Positions 44,715 through 53,621 of a DNA stretch of 64,000 nucleotides are shown here, one piece after another. Within the stretch, counting starts at the first letter, position 1, and each line of letters starts with the position of its first letter. Source of the stretch: an uncultured Cohaesibacter sp. Lineage in GTDB: Bacteria; Pseudomonadota; Alphaproteobacteria; Rhizobiales; Cohaesibacteraceae. A program made the position numbers and the translations under genes. Location: assembly GCF_963682185.1 (NCBI RefSeq), contig NZ_OY821667.1, forward strand, positions 3,795,501-3,859,500, read 5' to 3'. The notes below the pieces were generated by a model that had not been told where the DNA came from, ran no database searches, and saw only the letters and a program-made list of their open reading frames with translations.

Positions 44715-46121
44715 TTTCTCACCCACTCGGCGAATGAACCTGAAGTTTTCAGGTGTGACTTTTGGAATAACAGCCGATTGTTCAAAGACCACTGCTTCAA
44801 ACGCTTCCTGAAGTATGTTTAGAGCGGCAACGATTGGATTCTCTTGTCCGGTAAGAATTTTCTTTGAGACGAAATAGTTAATTAATGCACCACTTGTATC
44901 TGAACTGGACAGCGGATTTTTGTGATCGAGAATCTCATCGATAACATGCAAGGGAATCTTCAATTCCTTTAGGAGGGTAGATCCAGTGCGCCGCAGGTCA
45001 TGACGCGTCCAACCGCTGGTTTCGCTCGCTTCCTGCACTTGTTTTGAAATGCGCCCCCAGTTGCCCAGTTTGCCTCCATCACGATTTGGAAAAACAAATG
45101 CCGAAGGATCGTCTTGATCCGATCCCGGAAGAGAACGCAAGAGCTCAAGTGCGGCAAAAGAAAGAGGTAAGGTTTGAGTTCTGATTGCTTCTTTTGATTT
45201 TGTGTTTGGTTTGAACCAGGTTCCGTTCTTGAAATCAATGTGCCCCCATCTGGCCTCCGCCACTTCTTCGCGGCGGGAGAGGGTCAAAAGCAAAAAACGC
45301 GTTGCAATCGGACCGAAGTCCTTTTCCAGTGGGATCATGCGACGCTGAAGGTCGGGATGTGGTGGATAGGTCAACAACGGATAGATCGCAGCGATTTCGC
45401 TTTCCAGCAAAACCCGTTCCCTTCTACCTGTAATAGTTGGATCATCATTCGAGGGATCGACAATTTTGGACATATCCGCAACGTCCAAACGACAAGGTCT
45501 TCCGGCTCCGAGTTTTTTATACAGTCTGCCACGATGAGCTGCCCAGTTCAGAACGCTTGATAGATATGACATGGCTTTGGATACCTGACCATTCGCCGTT
45601 GTCTTTCCCTTCAATGGGCGCATGGGTTGGTAGGTGTGTGCAACTTCCCAAAGCCTTTGTTCCGAGATAGCTTCAACCTTGGTATCCAGCAAGCATCTGA
45701 AAACGCATTCAATAGTGCTGCGCATTTCAGGAAGAGTGCCTTTTTTGCCTCTTGGCCTCCAGCCTTTCTTTGTTCGGGCGAATACTGGCTCCACTTCATT
45801 AAGCAAATCTCTCAGAGTGATTGAATTTTGGATGCTTGAATATCCAAGAGAAGAAAAAGCGCTTGCGCCTCTATTGATTTCAATGGTTGCCCTGTGAGCC
45901 AGCTCTCTCGCGCTTTTGAGGGACATATCAGGATAGTGGCCAAGCGTGATGGTTCTGTTTTTTCCTGTTTTGTCTCTTTTCATCAGGCAAAAAGTTTTTT
46001 TACCCTTTTTCGTGACTCTGATTTTGAGGCCGACGGTTTTCTCGTCGGTAATTTGGATGCGGTCTTTGTTGGTGGACAAGGACTGGATAAGCTTGTCTGT
46101 CAAATTTTGTGTGGTTTTCAT
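44712..46121 (-). CDS. int: Tyrosine recombinase/integrase of island 1
   Basis: This 469-residue integrase has an N-terminal DUF4102-like arm-binding domain (VGLKIRVTKKGKKTF, TLGHYPDMSLKSAR) and a C-terminal catalytic domain with Arg in LSRREEVAEARW, HDLRRTGSTLL, and a likely nucleophile Tyr in ALINYF. Its start has GGTGAG upstream. It lies 250 bp inside attR and is read inward. It would recombine the two 56-bp tRNA-Phe repeats. Confidence 0.92.
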   Translation of the reverse strand: MKTTQNLTDKLIQSLSTNKDRIQITDEKTVGLKIRVTKKGKKTFCLMKRDKTGKNRTITLGHYPDMSLKSARELAHRATIEINRGASAFSSLGYSSIQNSITLRDLLNEVEPVFARTKKGWRPRGKKGTLPEMRSTIECVFRCLLDTKVEAISEQRLWEVAHTYQPMRPLKGKTTANGQVSKAMSYLSSVLNWAAHRGRLYKKLGAGRPCRLDVADMSKIVDPSNDDPTITGRRERVLLESEIAAIYPLLTYPPHPDLQRRMIPLEKDFGPIATRFLLLTLSRREEVAEARWGHIDFKNGTWFKPNTKSKEAIRTQTLPLSFAALELLRSLPGSDQDDPSAFVFPNRDGGKLGNWGRISKQVQEASETSGWTRHDLRRTGSTLLKELKIPLHVIDEILDHKNPLSSSDTSGALINYFVSKKILTGQENPIVAALNILQEAFEAVVFEQSAVIPKVTPENFRFIRRVGEK

Positions 46122-46374
46122 TTTTTCTCACCGATTTTTGCGATGAGAGGGAATTGGGTTCGTTTCTTCCACAAAAAAAATTATTTTTTGGGACTGCATA
46201 GGGACTGCAAAACGGTTGCGCTTCCATGAGACTGAATGAGACGGACTGATACATCATGTTTGGTGTTGTACTGTCTTGAAAGGATTAAAAATATTGGAAA
46301 AACATATATTTAATCCTTCGGTCTAGTCTCATGTCGTCTCATGCGGTGTCAAACAGGATCAGTGCCAAAATTGC

Positions 46375-46430
46375 GAGCAGCGGATTGAAAATCCGCGTGT
46401 CGGTGGTTCGAATCCGCCTCCGGGCACCAT
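46375..46430 (+). repeat. attR of island 1 / attL of island 2 (tRNA-Phe 3' fragment)
   Basis: This copy of 36046-36101 is identical over 56 bp. The 5' part of the tRNA is missing, so it is not a gene. It is followed 223 bp later by a second, rightward integrase gene, which is the usual place for the integrase of an island inserted in a tRNA. It therefore probably serves both islands. Confidence 0.93.
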
Positions 46431-46653
46431 CATTTTTTCCCAGCCCGTCCCACTCATGTCGACAAGTCCTTGGAATTATGGGATTTTTAGGTCTCAGATT
46501 TCTCGGAGTGTGTCAGGCGATTTCACCAGATCCGACCCGTCTGGGGCCATATTTGGTGCCATATTGGGGCCCAAGAGTTTTCATGAATTCATTGATGGCC
46601 CCAATTTTAGGGTTTTATGCCACCTGATCGCTCCTGAACCAGGGAGAATGACT

Positions 46654-47868
46654 GTGGCACTGACAGATCTTCAAATTCGACAACTTCGCCCCAGAGACAA
46701 GGCCTATCAATGCACCGATGGTCTCGGGCTCTATCTTGAAGTCTCCCCGAGTGGAGCGAGGCTTTGGCGATATAAATATCGCTTCATGAAGAAGCAAAAA
46801 CGCCTTTCCCTTGGAAGCTATCCCGATGTGAGCCTTGCTGAGGCGCGTGACAAAAGAAATGAAGCACGAAAAAGGCTTGATGCCGGAGAGGATCCGCTTG
46901 CTGAGCGCAAGCGCGAAAAGCTCGTTGCAGCGTTCGCAGCCTCAAACACTTTCGGCGATATCGGTCGAGAATATGTTAAAAAGCAGATTGCTGAAGGAAG
47001 GTCGCCCAAAACGATTGAGAAATCCAATTGGCTTATTAGGCAGTTTGCACTGATCGATGAACGACCTGTAACTGAATTAAAGCCTCTTGATATTCTTGCT
47101 GTTCTGAAGCGGCTCGAGGCGCACGGAAAATATGAAACGGTTATGCGTTGCCGTTCCTTTGCCAGTTGTGTTTTTCGCTACGCCGTGGCGACGGGGAGGG
47201 CAGAGGAAGATCCTACGGTCGTTCTTCGAGGCGCTTTGATCAGGCCAAAGGTGACGCACTATGCGGCTATCATAGAGCCAGACGGTGTTGGCGATCTGCT
47301 TCTGGCAATCGATAATTATCCCGGCAACCCCATCTCGCGCATTGCCTTGCAGATAGTCCCGCACATTATGGCGCGTCCGGGAGAATTCAGAAAGGCGCAT
47401 TGGTCTGAGTTCGATCTTGATGCGGCTATCTGGAAAATCCCTGCGGAGCGCATGAAAATGCGGCGTCCTCACCAGACGCCTTTGTCAAAACAGGTCATAG
47501 CATATCTCAAACAACTTATGCCGATGACAGGCCCCAAGGGCTTTGTCTTTCCGGCCTACCATACGACTAAGCGTCCGATGAGCGAGAATACGGTCAATCA
47601 GGCACTTAGACGTATTGGCTATGCACGTGGTGAGGTGACTGCGCACGGATTTAGGACGACGGCTTCAACGCTTCTTAACGAGAGCGGGCTTTGGAGCCCT
47701 GATGCTATAGAACGTTCTCTCGCTCATGAAGATGCAAACAGCATTCGCGGCATCTACAATCGCGGACGCTATTGGGAAGAGCGCGTCCGAATGCATCAGT
47801 GGTGGAGTGACTATCTGGACGAGCTGCGTGAGAAAGCAACAAATAGGTTGTTAACCCGCCGCCGCTGA
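46654..47868 (+). CDS. int: P4-type tyrosine integrase of island 2
   Basis: This 404-residue integrase has the typical start ALTDLQIRQLRP, the DUF4102 segment DGLGLYLEVSPSGARLWRYKY and LGSYPDVSLAEAR, and catalytic residues in MARPGEFRKAHW, AHGFRTTASTLL, LAHEDANSIRG and the Tyr in YNRGRYW. I choose GTG 46654, seven bases after GGGAG, over ATG 46648, which is too close to it. An upstream reading to 46456 would code through repeats of GGGGCCATATT-type sequence that look like integrase arm sites. The orientation, away from the tRNA fragment, is standard for islands. Confidence 0.92.
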   Translation: MALTDLQIRQLRPRDKAYQCTDGLGLYLEVSPSGARLWRYKYRFMKKQKRLSLGSYPDVSLAEARDKRNEARKRLDAGEDPLAERKREKLVAAFAASNTFGDIGREYVKKQIAEGRSPKTIEKSNWLIRQFALIDERPVTELKPLDILAVLKRLEAHGKYETVMRCRSFASCVFRYAVATGRAEEDPTVVLRGALIRPKVTHYAAIIEPDGVGDLLLAIDNYPGNPISRIALQIVPHIMARPGEFRKAHWSEFDLDAAIWKIPAERMKMRRPHQTPLSKQVIAYLKQLMPMTGPKGFVFPAYHTTKRPMSENTVNQALRRIGYARGEVTAHGFRTTASTLLNESGLWSPDAIERSLAHEDANSIRGIYNRGRYWEERVRMHQWWSDYLDELREKATNRLLTRRR

Positions 47869-47890
47869 TTGGTGGTTATCATAAAACCTC

Positions 47891-48106
47891 CTAGCTAGCT
47901 GCTTCAGGCTCGGTACCAGCACGCCATCTTGCAGGATTGGCAATCCAACGATTGACCTCTGACTCTCGCCATCCTGCGCCATGGATGCTGATCTTGATCT
48001 GTGCAGGAAAGGTCCCTTCGGCCATCTTCCGATAGATGGTTGATCGGGACAGGCCCGTTCTATGGAGAACGGTCTTAAGGCGAATAATACGATCTGGTTG
48101 GCTCAT
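47891..48106 (-). CDS. AlpA-family regulator of island 2
   Basis: This 71-residue AlpA-like winged-helix protein has IIRLKTVLHRTGLSRSTIYR, GTFPAQIKISIHGAGW and ESEVNRWI. The start at 48106 (MSQPDR) is used; longer readings lack family similarity. It is convergent with the integrase and probably acts as excision or integration regulator. Confidence 0.88.
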   Translation of the reverse strand: MSQPDRIIRLKTVLHRTGLSRSTIYRKMAEGTFPAQIKISIHGAGWRESEVNRWIANPARWRAGTEPEAAS

Positions 48107-48267
48107 GTCTCGCTTGGCTCCGGTTGGTTGTCTCTGACGGCTTCTGAGCCAGAAAGAACCTGTATGTGCCATTGGGCAAGAGCGCTCCGTTAGGGGGCGC
48201 ACTGCAGCGCAAAAAAGGCGGCAAATCGGATCGGCAGTACACTCAACAGGAAAGGAAAAGAATTAGC

Positions 48268-48534
48268 ATGATGCAGCATGTGATCTTGTCAGGCTGCTCG
48301 GGAGGTGGGAAATCAACACTGCTCAATGAGCTCGCTTGCAGAGGTTTTGAAACAGTGCCTGAACCGGGAAGAAGAATTATCGCCCTTGAACGTGAAGGAG
48401 ATGGATCTGCGCTCCCTTGGGTGAATATCGAAGCATTCGCTAGGCGGGCGCTTGAAATGGCAGCGCGAGACAAGCTTCAGGTCAAGCATGAATCTGAGTG
48501 GCAATTCTTTGACCGTAGTCTCGCAAACTCGTGA
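48268..48534 (+). pseudogene. Truncated AAA-type ATPase/nucleoside-kinase-like gene
   Basis: The 88-residue product begins with an intact P-loop (HVILSGCSGGGKSTLLNEL), EPGRRIIALE, DGSALPWVNIEAFARRALEMA and FDRS, as in a common family of about 180-residue P-loop ATPases. It stops right after FDRS, losing the second half. The following 240 bp do not restore the frame, so I read it as a truncated remnant. Confidence 0.75.
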
Positions 48535-48781
48535 CGTTGAGAAATGTCGCTTTGTACTGAGGTTTGGGGGGGGGCAGTAGCTGCACACTGATCCACAGCC
48601 TGATTTCTCCGGAGTTGCGATGTAAACTGCCTCTCCAGCCTTATGTGGAAAGAACTGCAAGCATGGTTGACCTTCGTGGCCAAACGGTTCCCAATAAGTT
48701 ATCTGCACTATACTACACGGCGCAGAAACAGTCGGTCGTATGCAGCTGGAGGAGTGCTCGTATAGGAGGAGGAAACGCACC
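48535..48781. other. Gene-free remnant sequence
   Basis: No supported gene or site, apart from the strong AGGAGGAGG ribosome binding site at its right end that serves the DUF2188 gene. Confidence 0.4.
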
Positions 48782-49033
48782 ATGTCGAACAAAGACCTGC
48801 CCAAATACACCCTTTCTCATGACGACAAAAAGGACGACTGGGTCCTTAAGAAGGACGGCTCGGACCGAGCCACCAAGCGCTTCGACACAAAGGCTGATGC
48901 TACGAAGGGTGGCGTTCTGTCCGATACGTTAGGTAAAGTCGGCGGCTCTGTTAAAATCCAGAAGATTGACGGCAAATATCAGGAAGAGCGGACCTACCCA
49001 CGCTCGAAAGATCCGCGCGGGTCGAAGGGATAA
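48782..49033 (+). CDS. DUF2188 domain protein
   Basis: This 83-residue protein has the DUF2188 pattern: YTLSHDDKKDDWVLKKDGSD, a RATKRF...KADA helix, then GGSVKIQKIDGKYQEERTYP. The ATG at 48782 follows AGGAGGAGG by eight bases, one of the best initiation sites in the island. Its function is unknown. DUF2188 proteins are small and often sit on mobile elements. The gene for a TIR protein begins 62-95 bp downstream. Confidence 0.85.
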   Translation: MSNKDLPKYTLSHDDKKDDWVLKKDGSDRATKRFDTKADATKGGVLSDTLGKVGGSVKIQKIDGKYQEERTYPRSKDPRGSKG

Positions 49034-49128
49034 TTATGAACATCTATCCCGCCTGTTCAATCAAGACGTTGTTGGAATGCTAGCCCAACCAGCTTGTGCG
49101 AGTGGTTGAGTATGGTGGGGTTGTCGGC

Positions 49129-50532
49129 ATGTTCTGCCTCGTCACTCATGTGATCGACCAATCTGATCTGCGGGCGCTCATTGTGTTGGGCGATGAGCAA
49201 CCGGCCTATTATATTGTTAAAAGGCCTGAAGAGTTTAGGGTCCTAGCATTTGATGCAAAGCCGACTTTGGCTTTCGATCCGAAAGGCCCCTTCGAGGCTA
49301 CGGCCCAATACATGTACAGTGCAATCGGTTGCGTGACTCGCTGCAAGGACCGGTGGCTTATGCGCGTTCGGGAGTATCACACGGACTTTAGACCCAGGCA
49401 GGCAAGTTTTGATCTTGAAAGCGGAATGCTGATCAATCTCACGGAAGAACTTAACGGCGTCGCCTTCTTCGGCAAATGGTGCATTACCATGCCAGCTGCC
49501 GATGAATTATCGCCTCCAATCGAAGTGACAAGTTTCGAGTGGAAAGAGCCACAGACGCGATTGACAAAGCTCTTCTTTTCTTATTCCCATGCTGATGAAA
49601 ACTTTCGAGACACACTCGAAAAGCATCTCTCGGCTCTCAAACACGAAGGGCTGATAGACTCCTGGCACGATCGGAAGATTCGGGTTGGTGACGAGTTTGA
49701 CAACGTCATTGATGAGTGCCTAGAGCGGGCAGACGTCATCCTGCTGCTGATTAGCTCTGACTTCATTGCCTCGCGCTACTGCTTCGAGATCGAGATGAAG
49801 CGTGCACTTGAACGTCATGCTGAGGGAACTGCTCGCGTCATTCCTATCATCCTGCGGCACTGCGACTGGAAAACCATGCCGTTTGCAAAGCTCATGGCAG
49901 CCCCCACTGACGGCAAGCCAATCAAGGCGTGGGCCGACATTGATGAGGCCTATACAGATGTTACGAGCCATATACGCATGGCGCTCTCCGCCATGAAACC
50001 TCGTGAGCAGGCACAGCCAACCGGTGTTATGCTGGCGGGTGGCTGCAGCTTCCAGGCAGCGCAACATCCAGAGCCGGTCAGCAGATCTATCCGCTCCAGT
50101 AATCTTCGGGTTCGAAAGAACTTCTCTGAGGCCGATCAGGAAGAATTTCTGGTTGAGTGCTTCAGTTTTATGAGCCGGTATTTTGACAACTCCCTACAGG
50201 AGCTAACCGAACGCCATCCGGGCATAGAAGGTCGCTTCCGTCAGATCGATGCTAATCGCTTCACATGCGTCATCTATATGCATGGCAAAGCAGCTTCCCG
50301 CTGCAAGATCATGCTTGGCGGCATGTTTGGGAAAGGCATCAGTTATTCGATGAACGACGGCGTGTCAGACAACAGCTGCAATGAAAACCTGTCCGTTCAG
50401 AATGACGATCAGGACCTTTACCTGACGCCGATCATGGGAATGCGTTTTCGCGGCTGTGAGCGCGACATGAAGCTAAGCGCTGAAGGTGCGGCAGAGTTTT
50501 ACTGGACTATGTTGATCGAACCGATCCAGTAG
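49129..50532 (+). CDS. TIR-domain protein (putative NADase defence effector)
   Basis: This 467-residue protein has three parts: an N-terminal region of about 145 residues that I do not recognise, a TIR domain (about 148-285), and a C-terminal region of about 130 residues rich in beta strands (from NLRVRKNFSEADQEEFLVE to the end). TIR marks are KLFFSYSHADENFRDTLEKHL, GDEFDNVIDECLERADVILL and SSDFIASRYC followed by EIEMKRALE. The Glu four residues after that Cys is the expected catalytic residue for NAD cleavage. A GGTGGGG site precedes ATG 49129; a GTG at 49096 is possible. Bacterial TIR proteins commonly deplete NAD during phage infection, and that role is inferred here. Confidence 0.85.
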   Translation: MFCLVTHVIDQSDLRALIVLGDEQPAYYIVKRPEEFRVLAFDAKPTLAFDPKGPFEATAQYMYSAIGCVTRCKDRWLMRVREYHTDFRPRQASFDLESGMLINLTEELNGVAFFGKWCITMPAADELSPPIEVTSFEWKEPQTRLTKLFFSYSHADENFRDTLEKHLSALKHEGLIDSWHDRKIRVGDEFDNVIDECLERADVILLLISSDFIASRYCFEIEMKRALERHAEGTARVIPIILRHCDWKTMPFAKLMAAPTDGKPIKAWADIDEAYTDVTSHIRMALSAMKPREQAQPTGVMLAGGCSFQAAQHPEPVSRSIRSSNLRVRKNFSEADQEEFLVECFSFMSRYFDNSLQELTERHPGIEGRFRQIDANRFTCVIYMHGKAASRCKIMLGGMFGKGISYSMNDGVSDNSCNENLSVQNDDQDLYLTPIMGMRFRGCERDMKLSAEGAAEFYWTMLIEPIQ

Positions 50533-51234
50533 CTATTTGCTCAACAGCGGCCGACAATGCTGGTAACTGGAACAGCTATCACATACGCTGCCCGCTCAGT
50601 AGTGTTTGGTGTGGCAAATGCCAAAGTTCAGACTGACTGATAAATGTCTAGATCTAGCATACACGAAAGAGAACGACATCCGTGATGGGCATGGCGCGAA
50701 CTAAAATAGAAGAAACATATAAAAATTTCCCATATTTTCTACTACGACAAAGATGATCTCATAAACCCTCCATCTGCCATCGGCGAAAGTCTGGCAGCGA
50801 TGTCCGCTTTCGGGAATTCGTGCGAGGTGCGCTGAGCGACCGCAATGGGCCGCGTTTGCAAAAATAAAGCCCTGATGATCGTTTTGGCATGATGATGCAT
50901 CGCACTCGACCGCATGGAGCCCAAATTCGACAATGAAAATGGAGGGGCTTTTCGCACGCGATAAGTAGGTGCCACAGAAATCGCGGCCCTTACCAGTCAT
51001 TCGCAGGTTGCCACAAGCCGCAAGGCTGCTTCCGCATTCTTGCCGTTGGAGCAAGCCGCAGCATTTCATCGCCCCGGTGACAGGTTGGCGGACAATGCGG
51101 GCTTTTACCAAGGGCTTGCGAATGGCAGCTATTAGTCGGATCCTCAACGACTTCTGGCTGAAGTGACTAAACTCTATCTATGATTGCGTTCTCTCATATA
51201 GGATGATGTCCTTTATCTTATATAGGAGACTCAG
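50533..51234. other. Decayed region with repeat fragments
   Basis: These 700 bp contain no supported gene; the readings present have the composition of shadow frames. At 50799-50815 the string TGTCCGCTTTCGGG occurs, related to 62645-62658. A segment at about 50982-51070 is a diverged copy of one at 51772-51855 (shared ATCGCGGCCCTTACC, TGCCGTT and GCAGCATTT). I read it as debris of older insertions. Confidence 0.5.
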
Positions 51235-51486
51235 ATGAACGATAGCGAGTATCAAAGGCAGATGGAATTTTTGGAAAAGGAGCTAAAAAATATAGACGAT
51301 ACGCTCGACACAATTATCAAGCGGACCACAAACGGTGCTTTGCTCAGTTATCCTAATGAATTTAGGGATGAGGAATTATTTTCTCTGCAGGAGAGATGCA
51401 CAAAGCGTGCTGACGATATTATCAATCGGATGCAGGAGTTACAGGCCATCTTCTGCGGGGCTAAGCAGGATAATAGCGGCCAATGA
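51235..51486 (+). CDS. Hypothetical coiled-coil protein (83 aa)
   Basis: This 83-residue acidic helical protein (QRQMEFLEKELKNIDDTLDT) has a good ribosome binding site (ATAGGAGACTCAG before the ATG). The family is unknown, and there is no membrane segment. Its stop overlaps the start of the recombinase remnant (ATGA), so it may have been part of an integrase operon before that gene decayed. Confidence 0.65.
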   Translation: MNDSEYQRQMEFLEKELKNIDDTLDTIIKRTTNGALLSYPNEFRDEELFSLQERCTKRADDIINRMQELQAIFCGAKQDNSGQ

Positions 51487-51770
51487 ACGACTTATTATTC
51501 CAGAATAGCCGCTTGCCTCCCGTGCTACAGTTTGCAGAGCCAATGGCCTACCGAAGGGTTCTTGAGTTCTTTACGGCCATCATTCGCAATGTCAATACGC
51601 GACGTGCCTATTTTGGGTCATCGGTCGAGTTTCTGGACTGGTGTGGGGAGCGCGAGAGGTCACGGACATTAACAGACCTTCACGCCCAACGCAGCGTCCG
51701 TCACTTTGGGCTCCTAGCGGTCCGGTGCACCGCGTCATCACCGGAAACACTCATCCAAGCTCGCGTTTAG
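51483..51770 (+). pseudogene. N-terminal fragment of a tyrosine recombinase
   Basis: The 95-residue product shows a core-binding (SAM-like) domain: FTAIIRNVNTRRAYFGSSVE and FLDWCGERERSRTLTDL, as in XerC/integrase N-termini. It then runs into an unrelated tail and stops. The catalytic domain is absent downstream, so this is a broken gene. Confidence 0.7.
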
Positions 51771-52199
51771 CAATCGCGGCCCTTACCGGACGCTCGACAG
51801 AGGTTACATCCCAGAGTTCTGTTTCCCTATTCCTGCCGTTCAATTAGAGCGCAGCATTTCCGGCGATTGAGTTAATGTCAATTCTGGTGTTTGAGGCATT
51901 TCAAGCGGCGGCCTTTTGTTGGTTTGACGGCTTGATGCCGTTGATGAAGTCGCGAAACTCCACCTGAGCATACACCTCATTGGCCACCCGCAATTACTCC
52001 CTCGAAGCGGCGCAAATTACACCACGTCCGCGGACACTACCAGATTCAATTTTTCAGGGTGCAGAGCACGTGAATATGTCATTAGGTGTTGTCAATATTA
52101 TTCTGGTTGTTACTATTTATGAAAGCTCTTTATGGGGGAATAATGATTAGAAGTGCATCGTTTGTTAATTGGTAAGAAACAGAGAGGGGCAGTCTTCAA
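51771..52199. other. Debris between the recombinase fragment and the defence-like cluster
   Basis: No intact gene. On the minus strand about 51905-51990 reads VANEVYAQVEFRDFINGIKP and then QQKAAA and a stop, which could be the 3' end of a dead transposase or other gene; I cannot identify it. Sequence from 52060 on is AT-rich and probably holds the promoter of the downstream cluster. Confidence 0.35.
51772..51855 (+). repeat. Diverged repeat, second copy of about 50982-51070
   Basis: Shares ATCGCGGCCCTTACC at its left end, TTCC..ATTC.TGCCGTT in the middle and GCAGCATTT at its right end with 50982-51070, with differences between. The two copies lie about 790 bp apart and flank the coiled-coil gene and the recombinase fragment. 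Confidence 0.4.
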
Positions 52200-53045
52200 T
52201 TGAAGAAATCGAATTCCGCCAATTCCGCTGTAAATAGTAGTAAAGTGGCTGCAAACATCGAGCCACTGCGCAAACGAACATTGACTGGAAAATTATACGA
52301 ACGCGATGAAAAGATTGAAACACTAATCGCCGAATTAGCGGCTTTATCGCGGGAAGAGTTAGTTGTCAGAGCTGCAATCAAGAAGAATTCTGATCCAAGG
52401 TATGTTCCCAGTGAATGTCTTGTTTATTTCATTCGGACGAGCCGTCGCGACAATAACGAGTCATGGTTTGAGCGACTCTATCGAATACTTATTGCGCGCG
52501 TGCTGCGCAGCTTGCCGAAGTCGGAAAACCCAGACGGGAAGACCGAGTCGCTGACACGGGGCGTCGTACGCGACAAGGTCTTCAGTCGGTTTGTCGAGCT
52601 TCTCTCTAAAGATCGTAGCACCTATGTCGACAAGTTGGACTATTTCGAGGTGCGTTTCTATGGCGCGCTCGCCAGCTTGCGGCGCGATGCGCAGGAGCAG
52701 GCGTGGCGCGATGAGAATCGCTCCCGGCCGCTCGAATACGACTTGGAGAGCGGTGAGCTGTCCGCCGAGGTAGCAGCTGCGGCTGGGAGCTACGATCCTT
52801 TCGCGGGTTCAGATTTTGATGATGAGGTTTACCGGTTGCGGTTCGAAGCAGCGATTGAAGCTCTACCACCAGAACAAAGTAGGATCATTCATATGTTGAG
52901 AGAGGGATTCCCCATAGACTCAAAAGAGCCAGATGTCATGACCATCGCTAAGGCAATAAGCCGCTCTGAGAAGACAGTCCGAACATATCGTGATAAGGCC
53001 TTTGCTGCCCTTCGGGTTGCTATGGCCGATGGAGAGAAGCAGTGA
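52200..53045 (+). CDS. Sigma-70-like / ECF-type regulatory protein
   Basis: This 281-residue protein starts at TTG 52200 (AGGGG upstream; there is no nearby ATG). The C-terminal 60 residues look like sigma region 4: IEALPPEQSRIIHMLREGFP, then MTIAKAISRSEKTVRTYRDK, a helix-turn-helix that would contact a -35 element. The middle (CLVYFIRTSRRDNNESWFERL) fits a region 2-like helix. The first 60 residues are Ser/Lys-rich. It is the first gene of a tightly packed cluster, overlapping the next gene by 4 bp (GTGA), so it probably directs or senses expression of the cluster. Confidence 0.7.
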   Translation: MKKSNSANSAVNSSKVAANIEPLRKRTLTGKLYERDEKIETLIAELAALSREELVVRAAIKKNSDPRYVPSECLVYFIRTSRRDNNESWFERLYRILIARVLRSLPKSENPDGKTESLTRGVVRDKVFSRFVELLSKDRSTYVDKLDYFEVRFYGALASLRRDAQEQAWRDENRSRPLEYDLESGELSAEVAAAAGSYDPFAGSDFDDEVYRLRFEAAIEALPPEQSRIIHMLREGFPIDSKEPDVMTIAKAISRSEKTVRTYRDKAFAALRVAMADGEKQ

Positions 53046-53620
53046 GCCCCGCCGGCGAACGACCGTCTCGTGAGGACGTGCTTGATGCCTTTGCTGTAGA
53101 AAGCGAGCCGAACCGCTCGACTCTGGAGTACTACCTGCGGCTCTATCCGGAATATGGCGAGGAGCTCGCGGATCTCGCACTGGAGTTAAGCCGTGGAGCA
53201 TTTGATGAGACTGCAGCCTTTTCTGAAGAAGATAAGGCGCTTGTTGATGCCGCTTGGGAGCAACATGTGGCGGCCATGCCACGCGAGACCTTGGATCCGT
53301 TTGCGACACTCACCGTAAACGACTGGCGGGCAGTGGCCCGACACCTTGATGTGCCTCGACAGGTGGTGACAGCGCTGCGCGAGCGGCGAGTGTCTTTCGC
53401 AAGTATTCCAAGTCGGTTTCTGCAACGCTTTGCAGAGGCCGTGCGCAGTTCCGTAACGCAGTTGGAAGCGTCGTGGGATGTGGCACAGCCGACCGGCGCA
53501 CGCAGTTACAAGTCGGACGGAAAGCCAGCGATTGGTGAGCAAGTAACCTTCGAACAGGTGCTGATCGATGCCGGTGTTTCGCTGGAGAAACGCGCGCGAT
53601 TGCTGGCGGAGACTGACTGA
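53042..53620 (+). CDS. Hypothetical 192-aa protein, partner of the sigma-like gene
   Basis: This protein of unknown family starts at GTG 53042 within the stop of the sigma-like gene and ends one base before the next gene. The N-terminal half (EDVLDAFAVESEP, LYPEYGEELADLALELS) resembles the short cytoplasmic helices of anti-sigma or sensor proteins. The C-terminal half has a possible helix-turn-helix (LTVNDWRAVARHLDVPRQVV) followed by RFLQRFAEAV. A role as anti-sigma or repressor, possibly cleaved by the ImmA-like domain next door, is a guess from the order sigma-partner-peptidase. Confidence 0.65.
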   Translation: MSPAGERPSREDVLDAFAVESEPNRSTLEYYLRLYPEYGEELADLALELSRGAFDETAAFSEEDKALVDAAWEQHVAAMPRETLDPFATLTVNDWRAVARHLDVPRQVVTALRERRVSFASIPSRFLQRFAEAVRSSVTQLEASWDVAQPTGARSYKSDGKPAIGEQVTFEQVLIDAGVSLEKRARLLAETD

Positions 53621-53621
53621 A

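Larger units (their letters stand above)
36046..46430. mobile_element. Island 1: integrative mobilizable element in tRNA-Phe
   Basis: This 10.3-kb element lies between 56-bp tRNA-derived repeats. It carries an AlpA regulator, a DUF3987-like replication protein, an RSF1010-like oriT with MOBQ relaxase and overprinted MobB, a type II restriction-modification set with Vsr, a tRNA-like gene and a tyrosine integrase at the right end. No mating-pair or coupling genes are present, so it would need a helper conjugation system. Its gene style and AT-richer sequence differ from the flanking backbone. Confidence 0.92.

Noticed and set aside
46375-46430. A second tRNA-Phe gene
   Set aside because: Only the 3' 56 bases are present; the 5' acceptor strand and D-arm are missing, so it is an attachment site.
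46456-46653. N-terminal extension of the island 2 integrase
   Set aside because: The family begins at ALTDLQIRQLRP; the upstream part holds repeated GGGGCCATATT-like sequence typical of integrase binding sites.
50701-51147. Minus-strand frame of 148 codons
   Set aside because: Cys/Arg/His-rich shadow composition, no ribosome binding site, and it spans a diverged repeat also seen at 51772.
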